A stretch of DNA of 64,000 nucleotides from Tetramitus jugosus (lineage: Eukaryota > Heterolobosea > Eutetramitea > Acrasida > Vahlkampfiidae): contig OW569344.1 of the NCBI GenBank assembly GCA_937625935.1, forward strand, positions 186,001 to 250,000, written 5' to 3'. The notes under the pieces were generated by a model. It saw only the letters and a list, made by a program, of their open reading frames with translations. It did not search any database and had not been told where the DNA came from. Of the stretch, positions 20,047-31,700 are shown piece after piece. Both the position numbers and the translations under genes were made by a program. Numbering within the stretch: position 1 is the first letter of the stretch; the number at the start of each line of letters is the position of its first letter.

Positions 20047-20643
20047 ATGAGCTTCATGGACTCCAACAAGAAGACAACAAAAGCATGCATTCTATTTTCC
20101 ACAAGTTGCTGCCTTTTACTTGCACTGTTCTTTGTGCACTCTACCAACTGTCGCAGTTTTCCCTTCCCTCTCAACTCGCACAACTATCATCATAGTCAAA
20201 ACTATCACAACTACAACAGTCAACAGAAGAATAGAAACATTATAAAACTAACTCCCGAAACCATTTACGAAACAATAGAAAACAACAATGTGCTCATCCA
20301 TTTTCATGTTCCTTCCTGTGGTCACTGTAAACGTTTCTCCGCCGTAATGGATCAATTGGCGCATTTGATGCATGTTTCCGAGAAGAATGGGGAAGTGATG
20401 ATTGCAGAGATGGATCTGTCATTGCACAAGCACATTAAGGAAGAATTTTCGATTGAGGGATTTCCTACTGTGAAACTGTTTTTAAAGAGGAGTTTAAGTG
20501 AGGATAGTGGTGCGGAAGAAGCAGAAGAAGAAGAAAGTACGACACGACGTGTGTCAGCAGAGTTTGAGGGTGAAAGAACCACGAACAAATTATTGGATTT
20601 CTTGCATGAAAAGTTGCATGAAAAGTTGCATGACTATGAATAG
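20047..20643 (+). CDS. Secretory-pathway thioredoxin/PDI-like protein
   Basis: 198 residues from ATG 20047 (an in-frame ATG at 20020 would add nine). A basic start followed by ILFSTSCCLLLALFFVH is a signal peptide or signal anchor. The mature part has one thioredoxin fold: VLIHFHVPSCGHCKRFSAV carries the active-site CGHC, and FSIEGFPTVKLFLK supplies the cis-Pro motif. The usual PDI has two or more such domains, so this is a single-domain ER/Golgi oxidoreductase. The C-terminus repeats HEKL-HEKL-HDYE and has no canonical KDEL. An acidic Glu-rich loop (~150-160) precedes the last helix. Its promoter region carries the LINE insertion, so its expression may differ from that in insertion-free strains. 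Confidence 0.82.
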   Translation: MSFMDSNKKTTKACILFSTSCCLLLALFFVHSTNCRSFPFPLNSHNYHHSQNYHNYNSQQKNRNIIKLTPETIYETIENNNVLIHFHVPSCGHCKRFSAVMDQLAHLMHVSEKNGEVMIAEMDLSLHKHIKEEFSIEGFPTVKLFLKRSLSEDSGAEEAEEEESTTRRVSAEFEGERTTNKLLDFLHEKLHEKLHDYE

Positions 20644-20728
20644 TATTATATGTATATAGAAAGATTGATATTGAACACATAAAGATTGAAACCAATCTGT
20701 TTTAATTTTCGAATTGTTTTTCTGTGTT

Positions 20729-22672
20729 TCACGTTGACCATTGAGCTGTGAATTGTTCCAGGTTCATGATTAAGTCACGGGATGTTGTCTTTCCATGGAA
20801 AACCTCGTGGAATGGCAACAAGTTTCCGCTCTTGTTGTTGTTCGCCTGGTTCGCATAGGCATTGGTATCGTCAATGATGGCGAACAGAACGACTCGGAAT
20901 GTGTTCTGATATGCAGGTTCATTGAGAACTTGCTTGAATAGCTCTGCCATGTGTCGTGCGGGACTGGAGTACACTCCTGATCCCCATGCAGACAGAACCA
21001 AGCTATCATGTTTCTTTCCGATAGCAGTGTTGAATAGCACTCGAATCTTTTGCAAGATCTTGGTGATAATCTTGCCACTGAATCTCCATTCCGCTTGATC
21101 GTCCTCTTCATCGCTGCTCTGATCGTTGTCATCATTGTGAGACTCACTCAAGTCATTAGACTGATCTCTGGCTCTTTCGAGAGGCGGATTAGAATAGGTG
21201 GACATGGCAATCATAGAGATATCGATTGGTTTTTGGAGAAATGCATAACCGTGTCGTTCAGAGTCTCGTATTACTGTACATTTGGGAACATAGACACATC
21301 CCATTTCTGGTAAAGGATAGGACCATGGTCTCTCAGGTGATAATAGATATGGATCATCGAGGCACATGTACAATTGAGAACGTCTTGAAATCTCTTCCTC
21401 CTGGGCACCAGATCCGCTTCGATAACCACCTCCTGGATGACTCTGAGATGCCATAACAAGCATCGCAGGATTAAGTCTGAACCGTCTTTTGAGCTCAATT
21501 GCCGCACTTAGACAATCGCTGTCCAATACAAAAATATCAGTCTTTGCAAATCGTTTGGCTTGTGGCTTTGATGGCTGTTCTGTGACATCGGCTTCTTCGT
21601 CTTCATCGCTGTCTTCATCTTGTCTTCGCTTACCTTTTCTATTCTTCTTTTTCTTTTGGCTGTTGTCTCCCTTGTTTCGCAACTTGGTAGTATTCAGTGT
21701 TTGGTCATGTATCATTGTCGTATGCTTCACATTGGCAACAAGATTGTTCCAGTTCAATAATACGGTTGATACCTCAGGAATAGAGTTCAAACTGTCCTCT
21801 TCATCTACTGTATCAAATGCTTCACTCGTGAAATCTTCATCCAATTCTTCTTCTTCAATCTCTGCATCTTCATCGATTTGATCTTCATTGTCTAGCTCTT
21901 GATCCATATTGTCTTCTTCTTCACCTTGCTCAATGGAAACATCATCCGATCGATTGAACGACGATTTGCTTGACAATCTTTGCCAATATTGACGGGCCCA
22001 AGCATCTCCATCCTCAGATAGGACATAATACTTGCATCTACCAAACGCCTGTATCGTTTCAATCATGACAATTTTACGCAGAGAGCGACGCGCATTGGCA
22101 TACTCTCTATAGTTGTAATGATAGAAAAAGTGTCGGAACTGATGTGGACAAAACAGCGGCTTCTTCACCATCATCGACACCAGAGAGCTCAAATATTGCT
22201 TCTTTGTGAGCTTAATGCACTTTTCATACATTTCGTTCGGATGTTTCACATGGTTCAACAAATGAGCATGAAGATTATAATTCTGAAGCTCTTCAGCTTC
22301 ACTAGACAATAGCTCATCTCCACCTTCACCTGATTCTTTGTTACTACTACTTCTGAACTCCTCATCTTCATTGTCAGATGCAGATGATGAATTTTCTTCA
22401 TCATCTGTTTCTACCTTGTCCTGCTGTTCTTTAATTGCTTGAATTCTCCTGCACAACTGAAGATATCGTTTGAGTGTGACTGACTGGTTGGAAGAGTGTC
22501 TTAGCATATCAATCGACAATCCAAATGGAGGTGATGGTTTGTCTCTGCGACTGACGAGTTGATGCGATGATGGAGTCACACTTGTTGCTTGTTGTTGTTG
22601 GTCAGTGTTACCATTGGACTTGGATCTCGAAGAAGATGAAGCCTTCTTCTTTCCCTTGTTGATTTCTCCCAT
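20729..22672 (-). CDS. Microbial-type poly(ADP-ribose) glycohydrolase domain protein
   Basis: 647 residues, ATG 22670-22672 (MGEINKGKKK). The C-terminal ~310 residues match the bacterial/fungal-type PARG fold (macrodomain relative, DUF2263/TIGR02452): LVMASQSHPGGGYRSG and AQEEEISRRSQLY form the GGG...QEE catalytic signature around residues 412-424, followed by VYVPKCTVIRD and LVLSAWGSGVYSSP. Such enzymes cut ribose-ribose bonds of poly(ADP-ribose). The N-terminal half is family-unknown: acidic Ser/Glu-rich segments flank a conserved-looking block (~115-215) with CPHQFRHFFYHYNYREYANARR. Another acidic insert splits the PARG domain (~520-545). A frame extension upstream of 22672 lacks an ATG close by and overlaps the UBC13 promoter. 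Nuclear action is inferred from basic/acidic tracts. Confidence 0.85.
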   Translation of the reverse strand: MGEINKGKKKASSSSRSKSNGNTDQQQQATSVTPSSHQLVSRRDKPSPPFGLSIDMLRHSSNQSVTLKRYLQLCRRIQAIKEQQDKVETDDEENSSSASDNEDEEFRSSSNKESGEGGDELLSSEAEELQNYNLHAHLLNHVKHPNEMYEKCIKLTKKQYLSSLVSMMVKKPLFCPHQFRHFFYHYNYREYANARRSLRKIVMIETIQAFGRCKYYVLSEDGDAWARQYWQRLSSKSSFNRSDDVSIEQGEEEDNMDQELDNEDQIDEDAEIEEEELDEDFTSEAFDTVDEEDSLNSIPEVSTVLLNWNNLVANVKHTTMIHDQTLNTTKLRNKGDNSQKKKKNRKGKRRQDEDSDEDEEADVTEQPSKPQAKRFAKTDIFVLDSDCLSAAIELKRRFRLNPAMLVMASQSHPGGGYRSGSGAQEEEISRRSQLYMCLDDPYLLSPERPWSYPLPEMGCVYVPKCTVIRDSERHGYAFLQKPIDISMIAMSTYSNPPLERARDQSNDLSESHNDDNDQSSDEEDDQAEWRFSGKIITKILQKIRVLFNTAIGKKHDSLVLSAWGSGVYSSPARHMAELFKQVLNEPAYQNTFRVVLFAIIDDTNAYANQANNNKSGNLLPFHEVFHGKTTSRDLIMNLEQFTAQWST

Positions 22673-22847
22673 GATGTGAATCGAGCTTTCTTTTGGTTTG
22701 TTTGTTTCTCTGATCTGGGAATGAGAAAAGAGTTGTTGAGTTCTGCAAACTCTGGTTCCAGCTCGGGATGGAGCTTTGCTCCACGCTAAAATTAGTTGAC
22801 ACTTCCGCTCACTCCAAAAAACCAAAACACAGCACAAAAGAGAACAA
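22673..22847. promoter_or_regulatory. Divergent promoter between PARG-like gene and UBC13
   Basis: Only 175 bp separate the two head-to-head start codons, so the genes must share or interleave promoters. I see no clear TATA box. Both products act in DNA-damage signalling in other eukaryotes, so co-expression is plausible but unproven. Confidence 0.55.
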
Positions 22848-23539
22848 ATGAGCGAAGCACTGCCAAGAAGAATCATCAAGGAATCTCAGAAGCTTATCCT
22901 AGAGCCTCGTAAGTATTGATTCACTCTTTTCATTGTACGTCTGCAATCGATTCACATGTCGTTCTCACATCCAATTTGTTTTTGTCAAAAAATTTGATGT
23001 GTTGCCCTCCCAACGTTGAAACGTTGTTGTCTTTGTGTGACCCTTAGCTCCAGGAATCAATGCAACTCCTCATGAAGACAACTTGAGACACTTTAAGGTG
23101 GTGATTGAAGGGCGTAAGTACAAATCGCTATCTGTTGTTGAGATTCATTTTTCCTCTTGTTATCCTTTCATCTATATTGACACTACAATCTGTACAATAT
23201 CAACAAACAACAGCATCTGGATCTCCATACGAGGGTGGTATTTTCAATTTGGAGCTATATTTGCCTGATAACTATCCAATGGTGCCTCCAAAGGTTCGTT
23301 TCCTGACCAAGATTTATCATCCAAACATTGATCGATTGGGACGTATTTGTTTGGATGTTTTGAAAGACAAGTGGAGTCCTGCGCTCTCAATCAGAACAGT
23401 GCTATTGAGTGTTCAAGCATTGTTGTCATCGCCTAACCCTGATGATCCATTAGCGAACGATGTGGCCGACCATTGGAAACGAAATGAGAATGAGGCAATT
23501 GCTGAGGCTCAGCGTTGGACCAGAGAACACGCCAAGTAG
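22848..23539 (+). CDS. UBC13: Ubiquitin-conjugating enzyme E2 N (Ubc13)
   Basis: E2 that builds Lys63-linked ubiquitin chains together with a UEV partner. Three exons: 22848-22908, 23048-23113, 23214-23539. Introns of 139 and 100 bp both use GTAAGT donors; each is phase 1. The joined protein is 150 residues. Recognition: [13 protein letters not shown] at the start, [49 protein letters not shown] with the active-site Cys of RICLD, and [18 protein letters not shown] near the C-terminus, all characteristic of Ubc13 rather than UbcH5. The downstream exon alone opens with non-ATG codons; the first exon is required for the N-terminal helix. Confidence 0.95.
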
Positions 23540-23849
23540 ACGCAGTAGGAGCCATTTTGCAAATACCATCATCGTCATACATGTTCTGATAGCTAGTATA
23601 CAACAACAACCAGGAATCAAACAATAAAGATTCCGCCCATATTCATTGTAAACTCTTTGATCCTTCAATATTTATTGCCCCGAAACTCACAAAAAAAGCA
23701 AAACAATTTTGATACGACCAAGGTCACGCAATTTGAAATACACAAGTTTCAATAACCACTCGGTCCTATCAAAAAACAAACACACAAACCAGTAGGAACC
23801 TCGAATACAACAACTCTATTATTTTTTGTTCATTCAGAGATCGAAAAAA

Positions 23850-24385
23850 ATGAGTTTCTTTAGCAATAATAGTAACAGTAATGCTGATGCAACGCAACAA
23901 AAGAACTTTCAGTTCCAAGACGATGATGAAGACGATGATATTCAACAACAACAACAACAGTCGCGTATCATACAACCACCACACGCCTTGCAACAACAAC
24001 AACAGTCACTGATTGCTCCACAGTATCAGTTTGCTATTGATGATCACGATGAATTGAACACTCAATTCAATCACTCACAGATGCAAAACTCACAACACAT
24101 GCATCATCACCACAATCACCACCACCACCATCATCATCACAACATGATGTTTCCATTGACTCAAGGCACACAAAACAATCTGTACTCTCAAGACTTGTCA
24201 TTACCTGAGATTACGACTCAACTGAGTCAACAAACTCTTGATAGTTCATCAACAACTGCTGCACACCAACCAAACAACAATGGTGATACAATGTTGCCTA
24301 ATCTTGATGGTTATGACAATCATGATGTGGTTGGTGATGATGATGATGATTTGAAGGAGATGACCTCTCCTACGTATGACTATTC

Positions 24386-24425
<40 letters not shown>

Positions 24426-27278
24426 GAAGCTGAAAATGGTGAGTTGAGCCTCGAGAGCATTGATCAAAAGAATCTACCAGAGCACGCATGCAAGTACTGT
24501 GGTGCCTGCGATGAGGAGTGTGTGGTGCGATGTGTCACCTGCACCAAATGGTTTTGTAATGGCAGAGGAAGCACATCTGGAGCTCACATTGTTCAGCACT
24601 TGGTCAAATCAAAGCACAAGGAGATTTCATTGCATCCAAAGACTCCTCTAGGTGAAACTGTGCTCGAGTGCTATAACTGTGGCTGTAAGAATGTCTTCTT
24701 GCTAGGATTCATGCCAGCAAAGAGTGACTCTGTTGTCGTGCTGTTGTGTCGTGAACCTTGTCTTCATTCGAACAACTTGAAGGACATGGACTGGGACACG
24801 ACTCAATGGTTGCCACTGATTCAAGACAAGCAGTTCTTGTCATGGTTGGTGAGAGAACCTAGTGAGAAGAGTCACAGAGTCAGAAACATTACTGCACAAC
24901 AGATTAACAAGCTAGAAGAACTCTGGAAATCGAATCCGGATGCCAAGGTTGATGATTTGGAGAAGCCTGGAGCAGATGACGATCCACTCGCTGTTCAGTT
25001 CCAATACGAAGACGCGTATCACTACCAGACAATCATGGGTCCATTGGTCAAGCTCGAAGCAGAGTACGACAAGAAGATGAAAGAATCTCAGACAAAGGAC
25101 AATATCAAGGTTCGTTGGGAAGTCGGTCTCAACAGAAAGAAGGTTGCATACTTTATTTTCCCAAAAGAAGACAATGAATTGAGATTGGTTCCAGGAGATG
25201 AGCTCAGATTGCGATATGATGGCAGAGGTGATGCCAAGTATGCTGGATGGAGCTGTGTGGGACATGTGATTCGCTTAACTAGCAACGAAGAAGTTGCCAT
25301 CGAATTGAGACACAATCAAGGTGCACCTACACACGAAAAGGAAGGATTCAGTGTTGATTTTGTTTGGAAGGCTACAAGCTTTGAGAGAATGCAACAGGCA
25401 ATGAGAAACTTTGCAATGGATCAAAACTGTGTCAGCAGTTATCTGTATGAGAAATTGTTGGGCAATCCTGCTGACTCGCCTGTTTTTAGAGTGTTGTTGC
25501 CAAAGAGATTTGCTGCTCCTGGTTTGCTTCCTGAACTCAATCACTCACAAGTGGAGGCAGTCAAGAGTGTTCTTCAAAAACCTCTTTCCCTCATTCAAGG
25601 TCCTCCAGGCACGGGCAAGGTTTGTTTTCTTTTTATTGCAATTTCTCTATTGTTTTTACGCATTCATCCACTAACTCGTATTGACCTATAGACTGTTACA
25701 AGTGCCACCATTGTGTACTACTTGGTGAAGCAAAACCAAGGAAAAGTTCTCGTATGTGCTCCTAGTAATGTGGCTGTTGATCAATTGGCAGAAAAGATTC
25801 ATTCTACTGGTTTGAAGGTGGTTCGTCTGTGCGCAAAGAGCAGAGAGGCTGTTCAATCACCGGTCGAATCATTGACTCTTCACTATCAAGTTCGCCATTT
25901 GCACACCGCTGAGAAGAAGGAGTTGCAGAGAATTCATCAACTCAAGGAGATTCAAGGAGAATTGTCCTCAACTGACGAAAAGAAGTATCACCAACTGAAG
26001 CGTGCAACTGAGAGAGAAATTTTGCTCGCCGCTGATGTCATTTGTTGTACATGTGTGGGAGCTGGTGATCCACGATTGAATGGATTCCGATTCAAGCAAG
26101 TTCTCATTGATGAATCCACCCAGGCAACAGAGCCAGAGTGTTTGATTCCAATTGTGAAGGGAGCCAAGCAAGTTGTTCTTGTGGGTGACCATTGCCAACT
26201 TGGACCAGTTATTATGTGTAAGAAAGCCGCCAAGGCAGGTTTATCACGATCTCTATTCGAAAGATTGGTAATGTTGGGAACAAGACCAATTAGACTGCAG
26301 GTGCAATATCGTATGCATCCCTGCCTATCTGAATTCCCATCGAACACTTTTTACGAAGGAACCTTGCAGAACGGAGTGACAAAGGATGACAGAATCATGA
26401 GCATTGACTTCCCATGGCCATATCTCGAAGCACCAATGATGTTTTATAATTCAGTCGGTCAAGAAGAATATTCAGCATCAGGTACTTCTTATTTGAACAG
26501 AACGGAGGCTGATTTGGTCGAAAAGATTGTTACTCGCTTGTTAAAGTCTGGTGTAATGCCTCAATTGATTGGTGTTGTGACTCCTTATGAGGGTCAAAGA
26601 GCTTTCTGTGTGAATCATATGCAAAGAGCAGGTAATTGGAGACCAGAGTTGTACAAGAAGATTGAAGTGGCTAGCGTTGATTCCTTCCAGGGCCGTGAGA
26701 AGGATTTCATCATTTTGTCTTGTGTCAGATCCAATGACCATCAGGGTATTGGATTCTTGAATGATCCAAGACGTTTGAATGTTGCTCTAACAAGAGCCAG
26801 ATGTGGTCTGATCATTATTGGTAATGCCAAGGTGCTCTCTAAACAACCATTGTGGAATTTGTTGCTACTGCATTTCATGGGATCTAATTCCATGGATAAG
26901 AATTTCATTGTAGAAGGTGCATTGAATCACTTGAAGACCAGTAATCCAAAACTCCAGAAGCCAAAGAAGTTCAATAACCTCAGATATGGTATCGGATATG
27001 GCTTGACACCTTCTGTGCCATTCGCTAGCACTAGCACATCATTGATGCCTGTTCAACCTTATGGAAAGGATGGTGTGCCAGTGAGACCTGTATTGCCAGT
27101 CGGTTATTCTCCTGGAATGGCTCCTGCTGCTTCATTCGAAGCCGATTCTGGCCTCAATTACGGCAACAACATGATGCAACAGGCGTTCCATCCATCTTTC
27201 CAACAACAAGGTGGACAACAACCAACCACGCAAGAAGAACTAGGAGTAATCCACACCCAATCACAGTCACAGTTGTAA
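23850..27278 (+). CDS. UPF1: RNA helicase UPF1 (nonsense-mediated decay)
   Basis: ATP-dependent SF1 helicase central to nonsense-mediated mRNA decay. Exons 23850-25619 and 25692-27278 join across a 72-bp intron (donor GTTTGT, acceptor CCTATAG) that lies between the Lys and Thr codons of the Walker A motif. The product has 1118 residues, close to human UPF1. N-terminal ~200 residues are low-complexity (Gln, His9, Asp12). The Cys/His domain begins at [15 protein letters not shown] (~213) and binds UPF2. Helicase motifs: GPPGTGKT (~584), [76 protein letters not shown] and LNVALTRAR. The C-terminus ends TQSQSQL, SQ/TQ sites of the type phosphorylated by SMG1 or other PIKKs. Confidence 0.97.
24387..24422 (+). 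repeat. (GAT)12 microsatellite coding poly-Asp in UPF1
   Basis: Twelve consecutive GAT codons followed by Glu codons. A His-rich run (about 24100-24141) lies upstream in the same N-terminal extension. Both are likely length-variable. Confidence 0.85.
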
Positions 27279-27545
27279 CCGAAGTCAATTCTATCATTGG
27301 GCTATGATCGTACTTCTCCAAGCAGAGAAAAGGAGGACAATATTTGATAAATCGTTGATGGAATACATGTGTAATCCATGGTCATCCTATTGAGTTCCTT
27401 TCGATGGAATCTCAAGGTGAACGGTGACGAAATCATATATGATATGACTTGTCATGACGCCACATGACACGGAGCATTAAACAACAATAAATAATGTTCA
27501 TTGTTTTGCATTATATGTGTATTAAATTCGTTTTGTGCCCTCATA

Positions 27546-28209
27546 CTACTCTGATAGGACATTCACTTGTAAAAATTGAGATGCATCAATGGCTTGACCA
27601 TTCACTTGCAACTTGTGGGCAATCATCATTGCTCTGAACTCTGAAAAGTCGCCCATCGATAGTAGTACATCCCATACATCTCCTATGATCTCCTCTTCTC
27701 TTTCCCTAAGAGATTCCAGAAAGAAGAGTTAAGTTCGATTCATTGATGGTTGGACTCAAAAAGGTGACCTCACTACTTACTTTAACACAAGCAAGAATTC
27801 TTCCATGTTGAACAAAGGATTCCTCATCCGCAACTTCTTCTGCAAGTTAGTTTCAACCAGCTCTGTCTACATTCATTCCATAGTTTACCCAGGGTTTGAC
27901 CATTGTTAAAACAGCCAACAAAGAATTGATCAAATCTAAATTCAAACATACATATTCATTAAACCATGTGGTATACTCTAATTTGTTGACCTCACAATTT
28001 TCATCAAACTCTTGGCAGTACTTGTCGCAAAATTCGCACATTACACTTTGAAACTCCTCTTCCATCAATATCTCTTCAATTGCACCAACAATTTGATCAA
28101 ACCTGGACTCTTGAGGATTGAATGATGAATTCTCGAGATCTTCAGAAAGATCCATCTCAACTACACACTTCTGATCATTGAGTGTGGTGATTTCTTGTGA
28201 GCTATTCAT
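27546..28209 (-). CDS. ARL2BP: ARL2-binding protein (BART domain)
   Basis: Effector of the small GTPases ARL2/ARL3, linked to mitochondria, centrosome and cilia. Exon 1 starts at ATG 28207-28209. It contains FDQIVGAIEEILMEEEFQSV, then MCEFCDKYCQEFDENCEVNK and LEYTTWFNEY, which align with human ARL2BP (FMDKYYLEFEDTEENKLIYT...FNEY). Exon 2 is 27781-27839 (KKLRMRNPLFNMEEFLLVLK) and exon 3 is 27546-27705 (EREEEIIGDVWDVLLSMGDFSEF, stop 27546-27548), joined by a 75-bp GTAAGT intron. The end of exon 1 is uncertain: GTAAAC at 27888, GTTTTA at 27912 and GTATGT at 27951 all keep the frame. The 27912 donor gives the best length fit, the 27888 one the better consensus of those two. Total ~175-185 residues. 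Confidence 0.82.
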
Positions 28210-28415
28210 GGTTAGTCAGTTCAACTTGATTGTTGGAACTCCCATGCTGAAATGGAGGGAAAAATCGTAGAGGCGGAGTTCATTGCACAATCCAAAATAA
28301 TATCGTTTCTTCTTTTAGGTTTCCCGTGTCAAAAATACACTATTCCCACATAAACTGATGTCGTGATCGTGCCTGTACATTAGAGGCTCGCATACTGACA
28401 AAAAGAGAACAAATA

Positions 28416-28670
28416 ATGCTGTCGAATACTCGAAGAATAATCAGATGTTACACCACACTCAAACCCTCATTTAATGTCAAATCAGGGCAACAAACTGTTT
28501 CGAAAGACTCCCGTGTCTTTTCATCCATTCGGAAAGATAATGAAGACAAAAGAACAAGGCCAGCTTCTCTAGAGGAGAGTGTATATGAGCAAAGAGATAA
28601 GATTGTTCAACAAATGAGGGACTCATCAGGAGAGTCTATGTATCAAGGAAACTTTGCCATTATTGACTGA
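28416..28670 (+). CDS. Small putative mitochondrial protein, unknown function
   Basis: 84 residues, ATG 28416, single exon. The N-terminus (MLSNTRRIIRCYTTLKPSF) is rich in Arg, Ser and Thr and lacks acidic residues, as in a mitochondrial presequence. The rest is hydrophilic and charged, with a short predicted helix (LEESVYEQRDKIVQQM). I do not recognise a family. It is divergent from ARL2BP (206-bp gap) and converges on the coiled-coil gene (55-bp gap), filling what would otherwise be a ~500-bp space, which supports it being a real gene. Confidence 0.5.
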   Translation: MLSNTRRIIRCYTTLKPSFNVKSGQQTVSKDSRVFSSIRKDNEDKRTRPASLEESVYEQRDKIVQQMRDSSGESMYQGNFAIID

Positions 28671-28725
28671 AATCAACCACGAATGCAATTAAACAAGAAA
28701 CTTACCCAGAGTATGAAGTTCATGT

Positions 28726-31700
28726 TTATTCTTCCTTGTAGAGGGATCTTCTTTTCAGTTCCTCAATCTCGCGACGCAAAGTGTGTATCTCTCCCTCTCT
28801 CTGTTCATTCACTAACTTGATAGTCGTGATTTCATCATCTTTGAATTGTTTGCTCCTATTCAATTCATCTAGTGTTACACTCAAGTTTTGCAATCGATTC
28901 TCGCTTTCGTGAAGATCTCTTCTTCTCTGCTCAGTGACAACATCGATCTCTCTCTCTAACTGGTTAATTAATCGAGCAAATTCATTCAACTTATTATCTC
29001 TTAACTGAATTTGTGTTGCAACGTGAGAGGTAAAGAAATCCACGACAACTGTGTTGGAGAAATGAACAAGTTGATTTGAAACTAATGTTCGAAGTGTTTT
29101 GTGCTCTCTTCTCAAGAACGAGATCTGCTGTCGGATCGATGTAAGTGTCGATGTTTGAATGGCTAGAGTTTTCTTTTGCTGACTAACTGTATCTTGCAAC
29201 TCATCCAATTGTTTATCCTTCTCCAAGAGAGTCTTTTCATAATTTTCCTCGTAACCCCGGTATCTGTTCATTGAGAGTTTAAGTTGATCCAGTTGACTCT
29301 TCAACAACTCTGACTTATCTGTATACACTTGAAGCTGAGAATTGCTATACTCAAGAGCTTCATTCATTTGTTTCATTTGATCTCTCGACTTAATTAACAT
29401 AAGTTTCATTTCCTCCTTTTCGTTATCTTTTTCCTCGGAGGATTGTTTCAATGTGTCTAAAGAATCTCTAAGCTGATTCACTATCTGATCTCTCTCAATC
29501 AATTTTCTCTCTGAAATCGTGAATTGCTCTGCTAAACGCTCACACTCTTGTTCTCCTTTTGAAATTTTTTCATTCATCGTTTTCTTGGTCTCAACAAGCT
29601 CTTTCCGCAGACTTGCCAATTTCTCTTGAAGTTGATCTATTGATTGTGATCTCTGAGTTAAAGTTTCTTTAAGAAGAGAAACTTCAGACTCTTTCTTTGA
29701 CAATCTAAGGTCGGCCTCATTGTTTTGGACTGTAAGATCTCGAATCTGATTTCTGAGTGCTGAAATTTCCTCCCCAGAGTTCTCTAACTCTCCTTGGGTT
29801 TCTTGTAATTGGTCCTCTAGTGCCTTTTGCCTACAGTGTAACAATTTAATTTCTGTAAGTTGTTCAGTGTATCGATGTTTTAACTCCCCTCTAGATACTT
29901 CAAGTTTGTGTAATGCATCGTTTGTTAAGTTATCCATCTTCTTCTTCAATTCTTCAACTAAAACCTCTCTAGTTTTTACTTCGTTCCTCAGTTTCTTATT
30001 CTCGGTTTTCATTTTTTCAATCTCTTCCTTCTGCTGAAGTATTTCACCTTGGTCCAAGTTCTTCGCTGCAATCAACTCCTCATTTTCTACTTTCAAGTCT
30101 GATACATTTTGTGACAAATTCGCGATCTTCTTTTCTTTGGATTGAATTTCGCTCTCCCTCACGCGTAAAGAGTCTTGTAGATCGATAGCGTTGTTCTTTG
30201 TTTGTTCATGTTCTAACCTCAATCCCGATAGTTGCTGAGCTAGAGTCTCTATCTTTCTTTCTTTGGATTGAAGCTCATTTTCTCTTATTATTGATGACTC
30301 ATGTTGAATCCTATGAGAATTCTTTAGCTCTTCATTTAAGTTGGATATCTGCATAGAGAGTGCTTCAATCTTTTTCTTCATCATATGTATCTCTTTTTCT
30401 CTAAGGTTCAATGATTCCCTCATCTTAAGAATGGTAGTTTTCGTCTCCTCATTTTCGTCTTGTAGTCCTGTACGTTGGACTTCCAGTGTTTCAATCTTCT
30501 TTTCTTGAGACTGAATTTCACTCTCTCGTTGACGAGAAACTTCCTGGAGCATTCTAGCTGTTCTTTTCACTTGGTCATTCTCTGTTTTTAGTTCTGTTAT
30601 TCTTTGAGTCATAGTTTCTATTTTCCTTCTCATCATTTGAATTTCGTTCTCTCGAACGATCAAAGATTCCTTTAGTTTGTCACCATTAGTCTTTAATTCT
30701 TCATTCTCCGACTCCAAGTCTGATCTTTGTTGAGCAAAAAGCTCCTCTTCTCTTCTACTCTGTGATAATTGCTCACCCACTCTAATCATTTGTGAATCTT
30801 GCATGGCGATTTGTTGTTCTCTTGCATGAAGTTCGTTCTCTCTGAGACGCAAAGACTCTTGCAGTAACTTTACCGTGTTCTTGAGTTCTTCGTTCTCGGA
30901 TTTCATCTCTATTCTTTTTTGAGATAGAATTTCAAGCTTCTTCTCCATGGATTGTCCCTCACTTTCTCTCGTGCTCAGAGTTTCTCTCAACAGGGCTTCT
31001 GAGGACTGAATCTCCTCTTTCTCAGATAGTAGTTCAGAGAACTTTTGAGATAGAGAGTCAAACTCTCTTCGACTACTTTGCAATTTCTCTGTCAGTAACT
31101 TTCTCTCCTCATGAACCTTGTCGTTGTTTAATTTCTGAAGCTTCAGAATTTTCTTCTTCGCCATGTCTATCTGTTGTTTGTATTTTTCATTATCGCCACT
31201 TGCTTGTTGTGTTAATTGCAAAATCTCCTTGGTATAACTCTCATTAATACGTCTTATCTTCTCTTGGGTTTCAGAGTATACAACTTCAAATTTAGCCTGA
31301 AGTTGTTGGACTTCTAACTTGTGTGTTCTCCTCATATCCTCTGTTTGATCAGTGTACTCCTTTCGAATCTGTTCTAAACGAGTCTGTGCTTCTCTTTGGA
31401 TTTGGTCCATTCGGTCCTCCATCTTCTTCCGATCCTCAACCCCATCTTTTCGTATCGTATCAATACGTTGATTGTACTCTAACCTCAATTGTCTCATCTC
31501 TTGAAGATGATCAGTTTGAAGTTTCTCTATCCTTGAAGAAAAGTCTGTTGTGATCTTCTCAATCTTTTCATTATGATCTCGTATCCATTGTTGTTCCAAC
31601 TCCATCTTGCTTTGTTGGAACTCTTTAATTACTTGCGACTTCCATCCATTTAACCCTTTCGTACTTTTCTCTATAGTCTCTACAGCTTCGAACATGCGCT

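Noticed and set aside
22673-22879. 69-residue hydrophobic N-terminal extension of the PARG-like protein
   Set aside because: It covers the UBC13 first exon in antisense and begins with a non-ATG codon; the ATG at 22672 gives a natural start.
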